Source: Dyadobacter sp. CY326
GTDB lineage: Bacteria > Bacteroidota > Bacteroidia > Cytophagales > Spirosomataceae
Assembly (NCBI RefSeq): GCF_021390515.1
Contig: NZ_JAJUXI010000005.1
Coordinates: forward strand, 372,001-436,000
Length of the DNA: 64,000 nt
Direction of reading: 5' to 3'
The notes under the pieces were generated by a model. That model was not told the DNA's origin, searched no databases, and was given only the letters and a program-made list of their open reading frames with translations. Below are positions 17,152 to 25,600 of the stretch, piece after piece; the first letter of the stretch is position 1, and every line of letters starts with the position of its first letter. The translations under genes were made by a program, and so were the position numbers.

Positions 17152-17562
17152 TTAGGAGTAGCGTTTACTTCGGCGCAGGATCGCATTGATCTTGGCGTGA
17201 ACTTCCATTGGATTAAACGGCTTCACCATAAAATCATCTGCGCCAAGGTTGAGGCACTGGATGCGTTCACTGCTTTCGTCCGATCCCGAAAGGATAATGA
17301 TGGGAATTTCCGAGTACAAATTGCTGGCTTTGGCCACTTTAAGGAATTCTTTGCCGCTCAGATTCGGCATGTGCAAGTCTGCAATAATCAGGTCGGCTAG
17401 GTTACCTTGTTCAAGCCAGAGCATTCCCTCTGATCCATCACTTTTTATTACGACATTAAAGTCCTTCTTGAGAAAATGTTCCAGAATCTTGGTGATACTA
17501 GGTTCATCATCAATAATCAAAAGATTTCTTCTACTGCTCATGGGTTGAGTAAAAATATTCAA
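17152..17562 (-). CDS. Stand-alone response regulator receiver protein
   Basis: This 136-residue protein is a complete CheY-like receiver with no output domain. It has acidic residues D18 and D19 (LLIIDDEP), acceptor D62 (IIADLHMP), S92 in the switch position (ILSGSD) and K114 (MVKPF). An ATG at 17541 (MSSRRN) is an alternative start 7 codons in. It is first in the minus-strand polysaccharide cluster, 11 bp upstream of the initiating sugar transferase whose own N-terminus looks like an inactive receiver. Partner kinases could include the hybrid kinase at 4785, though that is speculation. It probably acts by protein contact, not DNA binding. Confidence 0.9.
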   Translation of the reverse strand: MNIFTQPMSSRRNLLIIDDEPSITKILEHFLKKDFNVVIKSDGSEGMLWLEQGNLADLIIADLHMPNLSGKEFLKVAKASNLYSEIPIIILSGSDESSERIQCLNLGADDFMVKPFNPMEVHAKINAILRRSKRYS

Positions 17563-18013
17563 ATTGGAAAGTGCTTGTTAGATGTAACCGTATGTTAAAC
17601 TTGGAAGTCGGCCGTTTAAATGTACAAACTAGCATGCAATTATCTCGTAGAATTAGTAATAATACTGCCTATTACAAAATGTTACAGCAGAAATTATTCA
17701 AAAAGCTTGTTTGAAAAGGCTTTAACTCTGCAAAATCATCACTGGTTACTAATTATTAGTGATTTAAATGGAAACAATGATATATGTAGATGGGTAAAAG
17801 GAGTGCTCCTGTGTGTAGTAAAATTAAGGACAAGTATTTATATCTCAAAAAATAACCATTCTAAATTAAGGAATATTTTAAATTAGTTCTACAAAAATTA
17901 TGTAACCACCTGATTTTGCCATGATTATTCCAATCCCCGGATAGTTATATCCTGAGATTTACTTGACAATCCGTGATTTACAAGCGGTTACTAAATGAAG
18001 AGCAGCCCGGTGC
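17563..18013. other. AT-rich intergenic region without a supported gene
   Basis: These 451 bases lie between the receiver gene (transcribed leftward from 17562) and the anti-sigma gene (ending at 18014). They should hold the promoter of the polysaccharide cluster. A 13-base palindrome, ACTAATTATTAGT, sits at 17748-17760. An 88-codon plus-strand frame at 17620-17886 has a composition unlike a real protein and no recognisable domain, and is not called as a gene. No terminator with a T-run was found. Confidence 0.5.
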
Positions 18014-18931
18014 TTACTGCTTAAAGTGAAGCGTCACGCTAACGGTCAGCGTTAGTGGAACGCCATCACGCTTTACAGGGACCCATAACGGGCCTTGGCG
18101 TACAATGCGGATGGCTTCTTTTTGCAGTTCTTTCGGACCTTTTGCAGAGAAGTCGGACAAGGTGGCGTCCGCATTCACCAGAAAACTGACATGCACGTCG
18201 CCGGTGATGGCCGCGGAATCTGTATTTTGTTCTAAGTAAGCATTGTATGACTCCCATCCCATTAAAGGTTGGGGCATTAAACTGATAGCAGCAGGCCGCT
18301 GCGTTAGCGGGGCGGCAAAGGACTGTCTGGTTGTGGCCGCCTCCGACAACACCACATCATTACGCCGTGACTGCGAATCAGCAAACGCTCCTACGGTCGA
18401 TGACTCCTCTTCCGCCAGATTTTCCTGAGGCGGCGCGGCAGCTAATTCCGGCTCTTGCGCAGGCACGGAAATAACCTCAGGAGGTTTAATGTTGCTTTTT
18501 GCAGGCATAGTCGGCGCTGGCTTTTGCGCGGACGGAACTTCTTCCTGTGGCGGCCCGGATGGAGCAGGCGCATCAGCCAATTTTTGAGAAGCTTCTGGCC
18601 TAACATCTTGTTTTGGATCAGAAACAAGCACAATCCAAATCGCGCCAAATGTGATAATCAATGTAGCAGCAACGCCATAAATCCAGGCGGGAACAATGCT
18701 CTCTGACCGACCTGCAATGCGTGCTTCAAGATTTTCGTTCAATTTAACATTGACCTGCGCAGTATCAAGCTCATCAACCTGCATAGCCAGAAAACCTTCG
18801 AAAGCTTCGGCAAACGCAGTGTCCTCCAACATTTGTTTTTCAAACAAATGCTGCTCCTTAGCCGACATTGCGCCACTGTGATAGCGATGAAAATTATCGA
18901 AAGTTGCCCTGTATGCGTTGTTTTCAGCCAT
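18014..18931 (-). CDS. Anti-sigma factor-like membrane protein with TonB-type C-terminal domain
   Basis: This 305-residue protein has a cytoplasmic helical N-terminus (1-75) containing FDNFHRYHSGAMSAKEQHLF, typical of zinc-free Bacteroidota anti-sigma proteins. One membrane helix follows (about 81-104), then a proline/alanine-rich periplasmic linker (about 108-210). The globular C-terminus (about 240-305, GDVHVSFLVNADATLSDF and GPLWVPVKRDGVPLTLTV) resembles the TonB C-terminal domain. It overlaps the upstream sigma gene by 8 bp. It likely holds the sigma factor inactive and senses a periplasmic or outer-membrane signal through the TonB-like domain. The ligand is unknown. Confidence 0.75.
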   Translation of the reverse strand: MAENNAYRATFDNFHRYHSGAMSAKEQHLFEKQMLEDTAFAEAFEGFLAMQVDELDTAQVNVKLNENLEARIAGRSESIVPAWIYGVAATLIITFGAIWIVLVSDPKQDVRPEASQKLADAPAPSGPPQEEVPSAQKPAPTMPAKSNIKPPEVISVPAQEPELAAAPPQENLAEEESSTVGAFADSQSRRNDVVLSEAATTRQSFAAPLTQRPAAISLMPQPLMGWESYNAYLEQNTDSAAITGDVHVSFLVNADATLSDFSAKGPKELQKEAIRIVRQGPLWVPVKRDGVPLTLTVSVTLHFKQ

Positions 18932-19508
18932 TTTTATCCATGCAAATTTTCAAATTCCGCTTTCCATTTTGGATGTAGCTTTTCACTTTACCGGCTTCAA
19001 AACCAGTGGCTTCACTGATTTCTTTGTAACATTTTTCTTCCAGATAAAACAGCTCAACCGAAATCCGCTGCTCCCTGGTGAGCGTTTTCATGCAGTGCTC
19101 CAACGCATTGAACCGGTTTTCCGCTAGCGAATGCATTTCAGGTTCAGTTGCTGCGAGCTGCAATATTTCCTCATCGGCATCGAGGGCTGAAACATTGGCA
19201 TAGCTTCGTTGCGTTCTTAGCTGCATTAAACAAAAATTGCGGGTAACGCTGTGCAGCCAGCTTTTAAAATTGTCGACTTCGTGTGTTCGCAGCTCCACTA
19301 CAAGCTTCTCAAATATCTGCATCACCGCATCTTTGCAATCATCTTCCTCTTTTAAATATTTATAACAAATGGCAAAAACCATTTCCATATAAGGCTGATA
19401 CAAAGCCCCTAACGCACCCACATCACCCGAGCGACGATAGGCCGCGAGTTGCTGGGCTTCCGAAAGCGGTGCCGTGTTGTTTGCTTTAAATACGTTTAAA
19501 AACCTCAC
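18924..19508 (-). CDS. ECF-type RNA polymerase sigma-70 family factor
   Basis: This 194-residue protein has region 2 (ALYQPYMEMVFAICYKYL followed by an acidic DD and DAVMQIFEKLV) and region 4 (LTREQRISVELFYLEEKCYK followed by a helix-turn-helix with GFEAGKVKSYIQNGKRNLK). The length suits an ECF sigma factor. It overlaps the anti-sigma gene by 8 bp and is divergent from the VWA gene at 19650 across an intergenic region of nested inverted repeats. It probably directs transcription of its own operon and possibly the VWA gene. The promoter target sequence cannot be told from this window. Confidence 0.9.
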   Translation of the reverse strand: MRFLNVFKANNTAPLSEAQQLAAYRRSGDVGALGALYQPYMEMVFAICYKYLKEEDDCKDAVMQIFEKLVVELRTHEVDNFKSWLHSVTRNFCLMQLRTQRSYANVSALDADEEILQLAATEPEMHSLAENRFNALEHCMKTLTREQRISVELFYLEEKCYKEISEATGFEAGKVKSYIQNGKRNLKICMDKNG

Positions 19509-19548
19509 ATGTGCCGGTGTAAAAACATGTTAACGATGTGTGCTAACC

Positions 19549-19626
19549 ACTGGATGCAGTTTTGATTACGATTCCATAATTTTTTCCAAAAGTTTTTATG
19601 GAATCTGTGTGCCGGATGCATCCAGT
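19549..19626. promoter_or_regulatory. Nested inverted repeats between sigma and VWA genes
   Basis: Two perfect 10-bp inverted repeats are nested. The outer arms are ACTGGATGCA (19549-19558) and TGCATCCAGT (19617-19626). The inner arms are GATTCCATAA (19570-19579) and TTATGGAATC (19596-19605) around a 16-nt centre. The structure fills most of the gap between divergent starts at 19508 and 19650. It could be an operator pair or a cruciform/5' leader hairpin. The repeats are seen directly; the role is inferred. Confidence 0.55.
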
Positions 19627-19649
19627 CAGTAAACTAAAACTTATTGACC

Positions 19650-21503
19650 ATGAAAGCCAGAATCGTAATCCTTCTCTTTTTAGTGCTTGCCGCATTGGCA
19701 TTGGTTCCCCGGGCCAAGTTGACGGGCGTTGTAACAGATCAAACGTTAAAACCGCTTCCTAATGTGACCGTAACGGCCAAAGGAACCGTATTTTCCACCA
19801 AAACCGATTCGCTGGGAAGATACGCATTCAACACGCCATCTTATACACGAACGCTCGTTTTCAGTTTGCCCGGTTATCAAACGCGTGAAATGAAGCTAAC
19901 GAACGGCACATCATTAAATGTCCAGTTAGCGCCCGCTCTCGTGCAATTGGAGGAGGCGCTCACGCCTCGGGAAGATGTCCATTACGAGGTTACTCCCGGA
20001 TTTATAGCCATGTCACCGGTGCAGGGTGCTTACGCAACGCCAATGAGGACTCATCCGCAAACAAACACGGAAAATTACAAGGCAATCGAGGAAAATGGGT
20101 TTCAAGTGGCAGTTCAGCAACCCGTTACAACATTCTCAGTGGATGTGGACAGGGCTGCCTACAGCAATGCCCGCCGTTTTCTGAACCAAGGTCAGTTGCC
20201 GCCCGTGGATGCGGTGCGGATTGAGGAAATGATCAATTATTTTGATTACGATTACCCCGCGCCCACCGGCGAGCACCCATTATCTGTAACCACGGAAATG
20301 ACCGATTCTCCCTGGAACGCTGGGCTTAAACTGCTGCACATAGGGTTGCAGGCAAAAACTGTCGCGACCAAAAACCTGCCCGCTTCTAATCTTGTATTCC
20401 TCATAGATGTCTCGGGTTCAATGGCCGATGAAAACAAATTGCCTTTGCTTAAACAAGCATTCAAGTTGCTGGTGGATCAGTTGCGGGCTGAGGATAAAAT
20501 CTCGATTGTTGTCTATGCTGGCGCAGCCGGTGAAATTCTGCCGCCGACTTCGGGAAGTGCGAAAATGAAGATCAAGGAGGCACTGGACAAATTGGAAGCG
20601 GGCGGCTCCACAGCTGGCGGCGACGGCATCGAGCTTGCTTACAAACTTGCGAAGGACAATTTTATAAAAAATGGCAATAACCGCGTGATCCTGGCAACGG
20701 ACGGCGATTTCAATGTCGGCATTTCCAGTGAGGCCGACTTGCAGCGACTTGTCGAAGAAAAACGCAAAGACGGGATTTTCCTGAGCGTAATGGGATTTGG
20801 CATGGGTAATTTTAAAGACAGCAACACCGAAACGCTGGCCGATAAGGGCAATGGGAATTATGCTTACATTGATAACATTCAGGAGGCGAGAAAAGAATTT
20901 GTGCAGGAATTTGGCGGCACACTTTTCACAATTGCGAAGGACGTAAAACTGCAAATTGAATTTAATCCGCGCCACGTGCAGGCTTACCGGCTCATTGGTT
21001 ATGAAAACCGCGCATTGAAAAATGAAGCCTTTCACGACGACAAAAAAGATGCGGGCGATATGGGCTCGGGTCACACCGTGACTGCATTATATGAAATCAT
21101 TCCTGCGGGTGCGAAGAGTGAATATCTGACTCATAATGATGCACTTAAATATCAAAAACCCGACGCGTCCGACGCTGGGAAAACAGACGAAATGCTGACA
21201 TTGAAAATCCGCTATAAAGCGCCGGACTCGGACGTTAGCAAGCTTTTCGATCTGGCCATTCACAACACATCCAAGCCCATTTCATCCTGCTCGGAAAATT
21301 TCCGTTTTGCAAGCGCTGTTGCTGAATTCGGTTTGTTGCTTCGCAACTCCGAGTTCAAGGGTTCGGCCAATTATGCGAATGTGATTGCCCGTGCCAAAGG
21401 CGCTTTTGGAAAGGATGAGGAAGGTTACCGCTCGGAATTTGTGAGACTGGTGAAAACAGCACAATCCTTGGATGGTTCAAATCAAACTGCCAGAAAAGAT
21501 TGA
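19650..21503 (+). CDS. Secreted VWA-domain protein (YfbK-like) with carboxypeptidase-regulatory-like N-terminus
   Basis: From the ATG at 19650 (a TTG two codons earlier is less likely) this is 617 residues. It starts with a signal peptide (MKARIVILLFLVLAALALVP) and a CarboxypepD-reg-like beta-sandwich (LTGVVTDQTLKPLPNVTVTA). The YfbK-type N-terminal block follows (VDVDRAAYSNARRFLNQGQL, RIEEMINYFDYDY). The VWA domain has an intact metal site, DVSGSM (D253, S255, S257 from this start), with later TDGDFNVG. A C-terminal DUF3520-like region ends the protein. It probably forms a calcium- or magnesium-dependent contact surface in the envelope. It is divergent from the sigma/anti-sigma pair, a common pairing that suggests control by that sigma factor. 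Confidence 0.88.
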   Translation: MKARIVILLFLVLAALALVPRAKLTGVVTDQTLKPLPNVTVTAKGTVFSTKTDSLGRYAFNTPSYTRTLVFSLPGYQTREMKLTNGTSLNVQLAPALVQLEEALTPREDVHYEVTPGFIAMSPVQGAYATPMRTHPQTNTENYKAIEENGFQVAVQQPVTTFSVDVDRAAYSNARRFLNQGQLPPVDAVRIEEMINYFDYDYPAPTGEHPLSVTTEMTDSPWNAGLKLLHIGLQAKTVATKNLPASNLVFLIDVSGSMADENKLPLLKQAFKLLVDQLRAEDKISIVVYAGAAGEILPPTSGSAKMKIKEALDKLEAGGSTAGGDGIELAYKLAKDNFIKNGNNRVILATDGDFNVGISSEADLQRLVEEKRKDGIFLSVMGFGMGNFKDSNTETLADKGNGNYAYIDNIQEARKEFVQEFGGTLFTIAKDVKLQIEFNPRHVQAYRLIGYENRALKNEAFHDDKKDAGDMGSGHTVTALYEIIPAGAKSEYLTHNDALKYQKPDASDAGKTDEMLTLKIRYKAPDSDVSKLFDLAIHNTSKPISSCSENFRFASAVAEFGLLLRNSEFKGSANYANVIARAKGAFGKDEEGYRSEFVRLVKTAQSLDGSNQTARKD

Positions 21504-21515
21504 GAATTTCAATTG

Positions 21516-22103
21516 TTAGCCATTCAATGCAATGTTAATCAAGCGCTTGCCTTCATCGCTGAATGTTAAGGTGAGCGCCATTTCCCGGCCTGGGTCACTC
21601 ATTTTGGCCCAGGTCTTCCTTAAAATATCAATCATCTTATCCTCGCTTGTCTTTGCGATCAGGTCGTCATATTGATATTGTAAAAAGACGAGGCACAATG
21701 CGTTTTCCATTGTTTGCACTTCATCATCTGCCTTAATGCGCTGTTTTAGGATAATTTGTTTTACACGGTCAATGATTTGCTGATCATAACCAACCGATCC
21801 GAGGATTTCAGCGGCTTTCGAAGCGTGGAAACGGGAAAGATCACTGCGCCATTTGAGATAACCCACCCTCCCGTCGGGATAAGTGTTTCTGGCAATTTCC
21901 CAGCGACCAATGTGTTGCGCCCGGGACGCCAGGAGCAGACTTTCACTCGCATCGGGTTCCAGTTTTTTTACCCAATCATATAGTTTCAGCGCATAAAAAT
22001 ACTCGGAAGGATAGCTCATGCCTTCATGAAACATTTGTTCAGGTGCACGCTTGTTATATGCGTCAAAGCGTTCAAAAGCATTTTGAAGTTTTTCCATTGA
22101 CAA
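21516..22103 (-). CDS. DUF4202 family protein
   Basis: This 195-residue soluble protein (ATG at 22097 is an alternative start) matches the DUF4202 pattern: FERFDAYNKRAPEQ near the start, ASRAQHIGRWEIARNTYPDG, YLKWRSDLSRFHASKAAEIL, and a tail with IDILRKTWAKMSDPGREMAL. The histidine and acidic spacing recalls HD-like metal hydrolases, but the family has no proven reaction that I know of. It converges with the VWA gene 12 bp away. It starts 15 bp after the stop of the lipoprotein gene upstream, so the two may share a transcript. The link between them is unclear. Confidence 0.75.
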   Translation of the reverse strand: MSMEKLQNAFERFDAYNKRAPEQMFHEGMSYPSEYFYALKLYDWVKKLEPDASESLLLASRAQHIGRWEIARNTYPDGRVGYLKWRSDLSRFHASKAAEILGSVGYDQQIIDRVKQIILKQRIKADDEVQTMENALCLVFLQYQYDDLIAKTSEDKMIDILRKTWAKMSDPGREMALTLTFSDEGKRLINIALNG

Positions 22104-22118
22104 TATAAAGATTGGGGT

Positions 22119-22589
22119 TTACTCAGCAGCTTTGAATTTCAGGGAAATCCTGGTCACATTCGGATAATCGTAGGCCGTGCTCTGCGTTTTCATGGTGAAA
22201 ACTTCTTTGCTAACTTCTTTTGGATCAATGGTCCACTCACCACCCTTCGCAGTTGTGTCCGCAGCGCCGACGGTTATATTCTGATCATTTTGTTTCCATT
22301 TTAGCAAAAAAGGCTTGGTTTCGCCCTTAAAGATTCCCGAAAATGTCCCGTCTTTTCGCAGCTCAACCGTCTCCATATAGCGCTCGAAATCGATGCCGCC
22401 AAACTGCTGTGTCATTTTACCATCCCGAAATGTAATGGCATCATTGACTGTAATTTCATCGATTTTCCAAAGCGGGACCTGCGTTAAAATAGCTGCGGCA
22501 TCCTGAGGACTGTCTGCCTTGTTACAGGACGACAATTCCACCAGCATGCCGCAACAAATAATCCAAGTAAGTGCCTTTTTAAGAAACAT
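22119..22589 (-). CDS. Lipoprotein, lipocalin-like (hypothetical)
   Basis: This 156-residue protein has a lipoprotein signal (MFLKKALTWIICCGMLVELSSC) with the lipidated cysteine in LSSC followed by Asn-Lys. The mature part is beta-rich, with repeated short strands (GTFSGIFKGETKPFLLKWKQ, GGEWTIDPKEVSKEVFTM), as in small lipocalin-like proteins of Bacteroidota. It lies between the TreY-MalQ fusion (upstream, same strand, 71 bp) and the DUF4202 gene. No enzymatic motif is visible. It is probably exposed in the periplasm or outer membrane. The function is unknown. Confidence 0.7.
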   Translation of the reverse strand: MFLKKALTWIICCGMLVELSSCNKADSPQDAAAILTQVPLWKIDEITVNDAITFRDGKMTQQFGGIDFERYMETVELRKDGTFSGIFKGETKPFLLKWKQNDQNITVGAADTTAKGGEWTIDPKEVSKEVFTMKTQSTAYDYPNVTRISLKFKAAE

Positions 22590-22660
22590 GGTGAAATGGT
22601 TTGGTGACTTTCACAAATATAGCCACATCCCCTATTTCACAATCGTTTATTTGAAAAAGC

Positions 22661-25600
22661 TTAATCGCGGTTAAACAATGTGGTCAGATCCAATAAAAAC
22701 TTGGAAGCTTCCGGCGTAATCTGGCCCGGTGTAAGCCGCCACGACCAGTTATTTTCACTGGACCCGGGCTTGTTCATGATCGTGCTTTCATCCAGGTTCA
22801 GCACATCCTGCATGGGCAGAATCGCCACTTTCGCGACAGACGAAAGCGTCAGCCTGGCCAATGCCGCTGCCACATTTTCCTCGGTAACTGGGCTTCCCAC
22901 ATATTGCTCAACGCGCGCCTGCGTTTCCGCGTCATCCAGTTGTCTATACCAGCCGCGCGTTGTGTTGTTGTCATGCGTGCCCGTGTAGGCGTAAAAATTT
23001 GGCAAAAAGTTGTGCGGAATGTGCTCGGACTGCGGCAGGTTTTCATCAAATGCAAATTGCAGCACCTTCATTCCTGGCAAGCCAAATTTGTCCCTCAGCT
23101 TATAAACCGCCGGGCTCATCTCACCCAAATCTTCCGCAATGAATGGCAGTCTTCCCAATGCAGCTTCAATTTTTTCAAAAAACTCGGCATCGGGGCCAAG
23201 CTTCCATTCGCCTTTTACGGCCGTCTTCTCACCGCCCGGAACTTCCCAATAATCGGCAAACGCTCGGAAATGGTCTAGCCTGACAACATCAAACAACTCA
23301 ATGTTTTTCGCGAGGCGCTGAATCCACCAGTCGTAACCGGTTTCTTTCAATGCATCCCAGTTGAAAACGGGCATTCCCCACAATTGTCCATCATCTGAAA
23401 AAGCGTCTGGCGGCACACCGGCAATGCCTGTGATCTTGCCTTCTTCATCTACCTGGAAAAATTCAGGATTTGACCAAACATCTGCCGAATCATAACTAAC
23501 ATAGAAAGGAATGTCACCGAGCAAGCTGATATTGAGGTCATTACAATAAGCTTTTAGTTCTTTCCATTGCTTATCAAAAACAAATTGCTCCCATTTAATG
23601 CGCTGCAAATTTTCGTGCTCATCTTTTTCCAATGCTGCAAGTGCATCCGCATCACGCTTGCGGAATTGTTCCGGCCATGTGTACCAAGGTTCACCCTCAT
23701 GTTTTTGTTTCAGAAACATATACAACGCAAAGTCATTCAGCCACTCCGCATTGTTTTCACAGAATATCTGAAATTCCGCCAGGCTGCTTGAATGGTCATC
23801 GGCAATGAATTTGGCAAAAGCTTTTTCTAAAAGCTTGCTTTTCAGCGCACCGGCTTGTTCATAATTCGTCTTTCCATCTTGCGGCAAGTGATTTTCAGCC
23901 AATTGATCCGTTTCTAAAAATCCTGCATCCGCCAGTGCTTCCGGACTGATCAGCAGCGGATTCCCCGCCCGGCTCGACAGCGCGCTATAAGGCGAGTTTG
24001 CCTGCGCGGCTTCAATGGGGTTCAATGGCAGCAATTGCCAGATCTTTTGGCCGCTCTTAGCCAGAAAATCAGCGAATGCAAATGCCTCGGGCCCCATATC
24101 GCCTATCCCGAAAGGAGAAGCAAGCGACGTGATATGCATCAGCACGCCCGCTTTTCTCTCATTATCAGGCTTTGAACCTTTTAAAATCGAAAAAGGCAGG
24201 CTTTTGAATATTTCGGAAGGCGTGATTTTACCCTCAAAATTTATTTCCGAAGTCGTAAACAAATCTGTCCAGCCAGGGTCCATGTTGTCTGGAAGCACAA
24301 TGGAAGTGTCTTTCCAGTCCAGCTCGAAAAACGATTTGCCTTGTTCTTTGCAAAGGTTAGCTGCGTGCAATGGCACGGCTGTCACGATGAATTCGCGTTT
24401 TTGTCTTCTCGCAAACGCGAGCACATTGTCTTTGTAAGCCCCGCGGATTTTAAGCGGAATGTATTCTCCTTTCGTAAATAATAAAGGATACGATTTGCGG
24501 AGTTGATAAAGCGCGTGTGTCAGCCAAAGCTTGATTTGACCACCATTGCGTGTTTCCCAGAGCTTTTCAAACAAGCGTTCCGATTCATAATCTTCCAGTT
24601 CTTTGAGCGCATTTTCCCTTTGCTCATAATCAAACGGCCTGCGGTTATCGGGATCAACCAAGCTCAAATCCCAAAATTCGGTTCCCTGATAAACGTCCGG
24701 AATGCCGGGGCAGGTGAATTTCAAAAGCACTTGCGACAGCGAATTGATAATCCCAAAATCCGTTATCGTTAGCAGATATTCCTGAAAATCGTTGAAGAAG
24801 GCATTATTTGGATCGAGCAGTTTTTTGGCAAAATCCATCACACTTTGCTCATAGACTTCATTGGGTTCTGCCCAGGTTGTGTCTGTCTTGGCCTCGCGAA
24901 GCGCTTTTTCCAGATAATCTTGAAGCCGCTCAGCGAAACTGGCGGCATCTTCACCCGGCATTGGATATGCGCCAATCAATGTCTGATAAATCAAATATTC
25001 ATCATTAGGAGTTGGACCGTCTTCACTTCGGAGATCCGCATTCATTGTTTGCCACTGTGTCACTTTTTGAATCCACTCGCTGGAAAGGTCGGTGAGCACA
25101 TTGAGCCTGGCACGCACGTCCTCGCCGCGCTTCGTATCGTGTGTGGAAGTTGTGTTTAGCGAGAAAGGCCATTCTTTTTGCCGAAGCCGCATCCGGTGAT
25201 GGAAATCCTTTGCAGTCATCCCAAACCGATCCGGAAAATCGCCAACATCATTGTGACCGACGAAACGGTTATATGTATACATCAATGTGTCCTCACCTCC
25301 CTTGGCCATAATCGGACCTGAAAATTGCATCCAACGCTGGTAAAATTCCAATGCTTTGGCATCGTAAGCTTCGTCACCCTGTCCGGGCTGAATTAAGATC
25401 GCATTTTCTAGCAAGTCAACGGCTGCACTGAGTGTTTCATGATGCGCACGCACATCCTCAAAAATCTCCTTAACCAGCTGAATTTCGGTCTCAGAAAGCG
25501 GCATAGCATTGCCATAATAGCGATAAACAGGACAATGGATCAAAAATTCACCGATTGCAGTCTTCACATTTTCCTTGCCAATCGTTTCGATTTGTTCGGG

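Noticed and set aside
17620..17886. 88-codon plus-strand frame in the AT-rich gap
   Set aside because: The composition is unlike neighbouring proteins, there is no recognisable domain, and it overlaps the likely promoter of the polysaccharide cluster.
20418..21074. 218-codon minus-strand frame over the VWA gene
   Set aside because: It lies antisense to the conserved VWA domain and shows no start context or family pattern.
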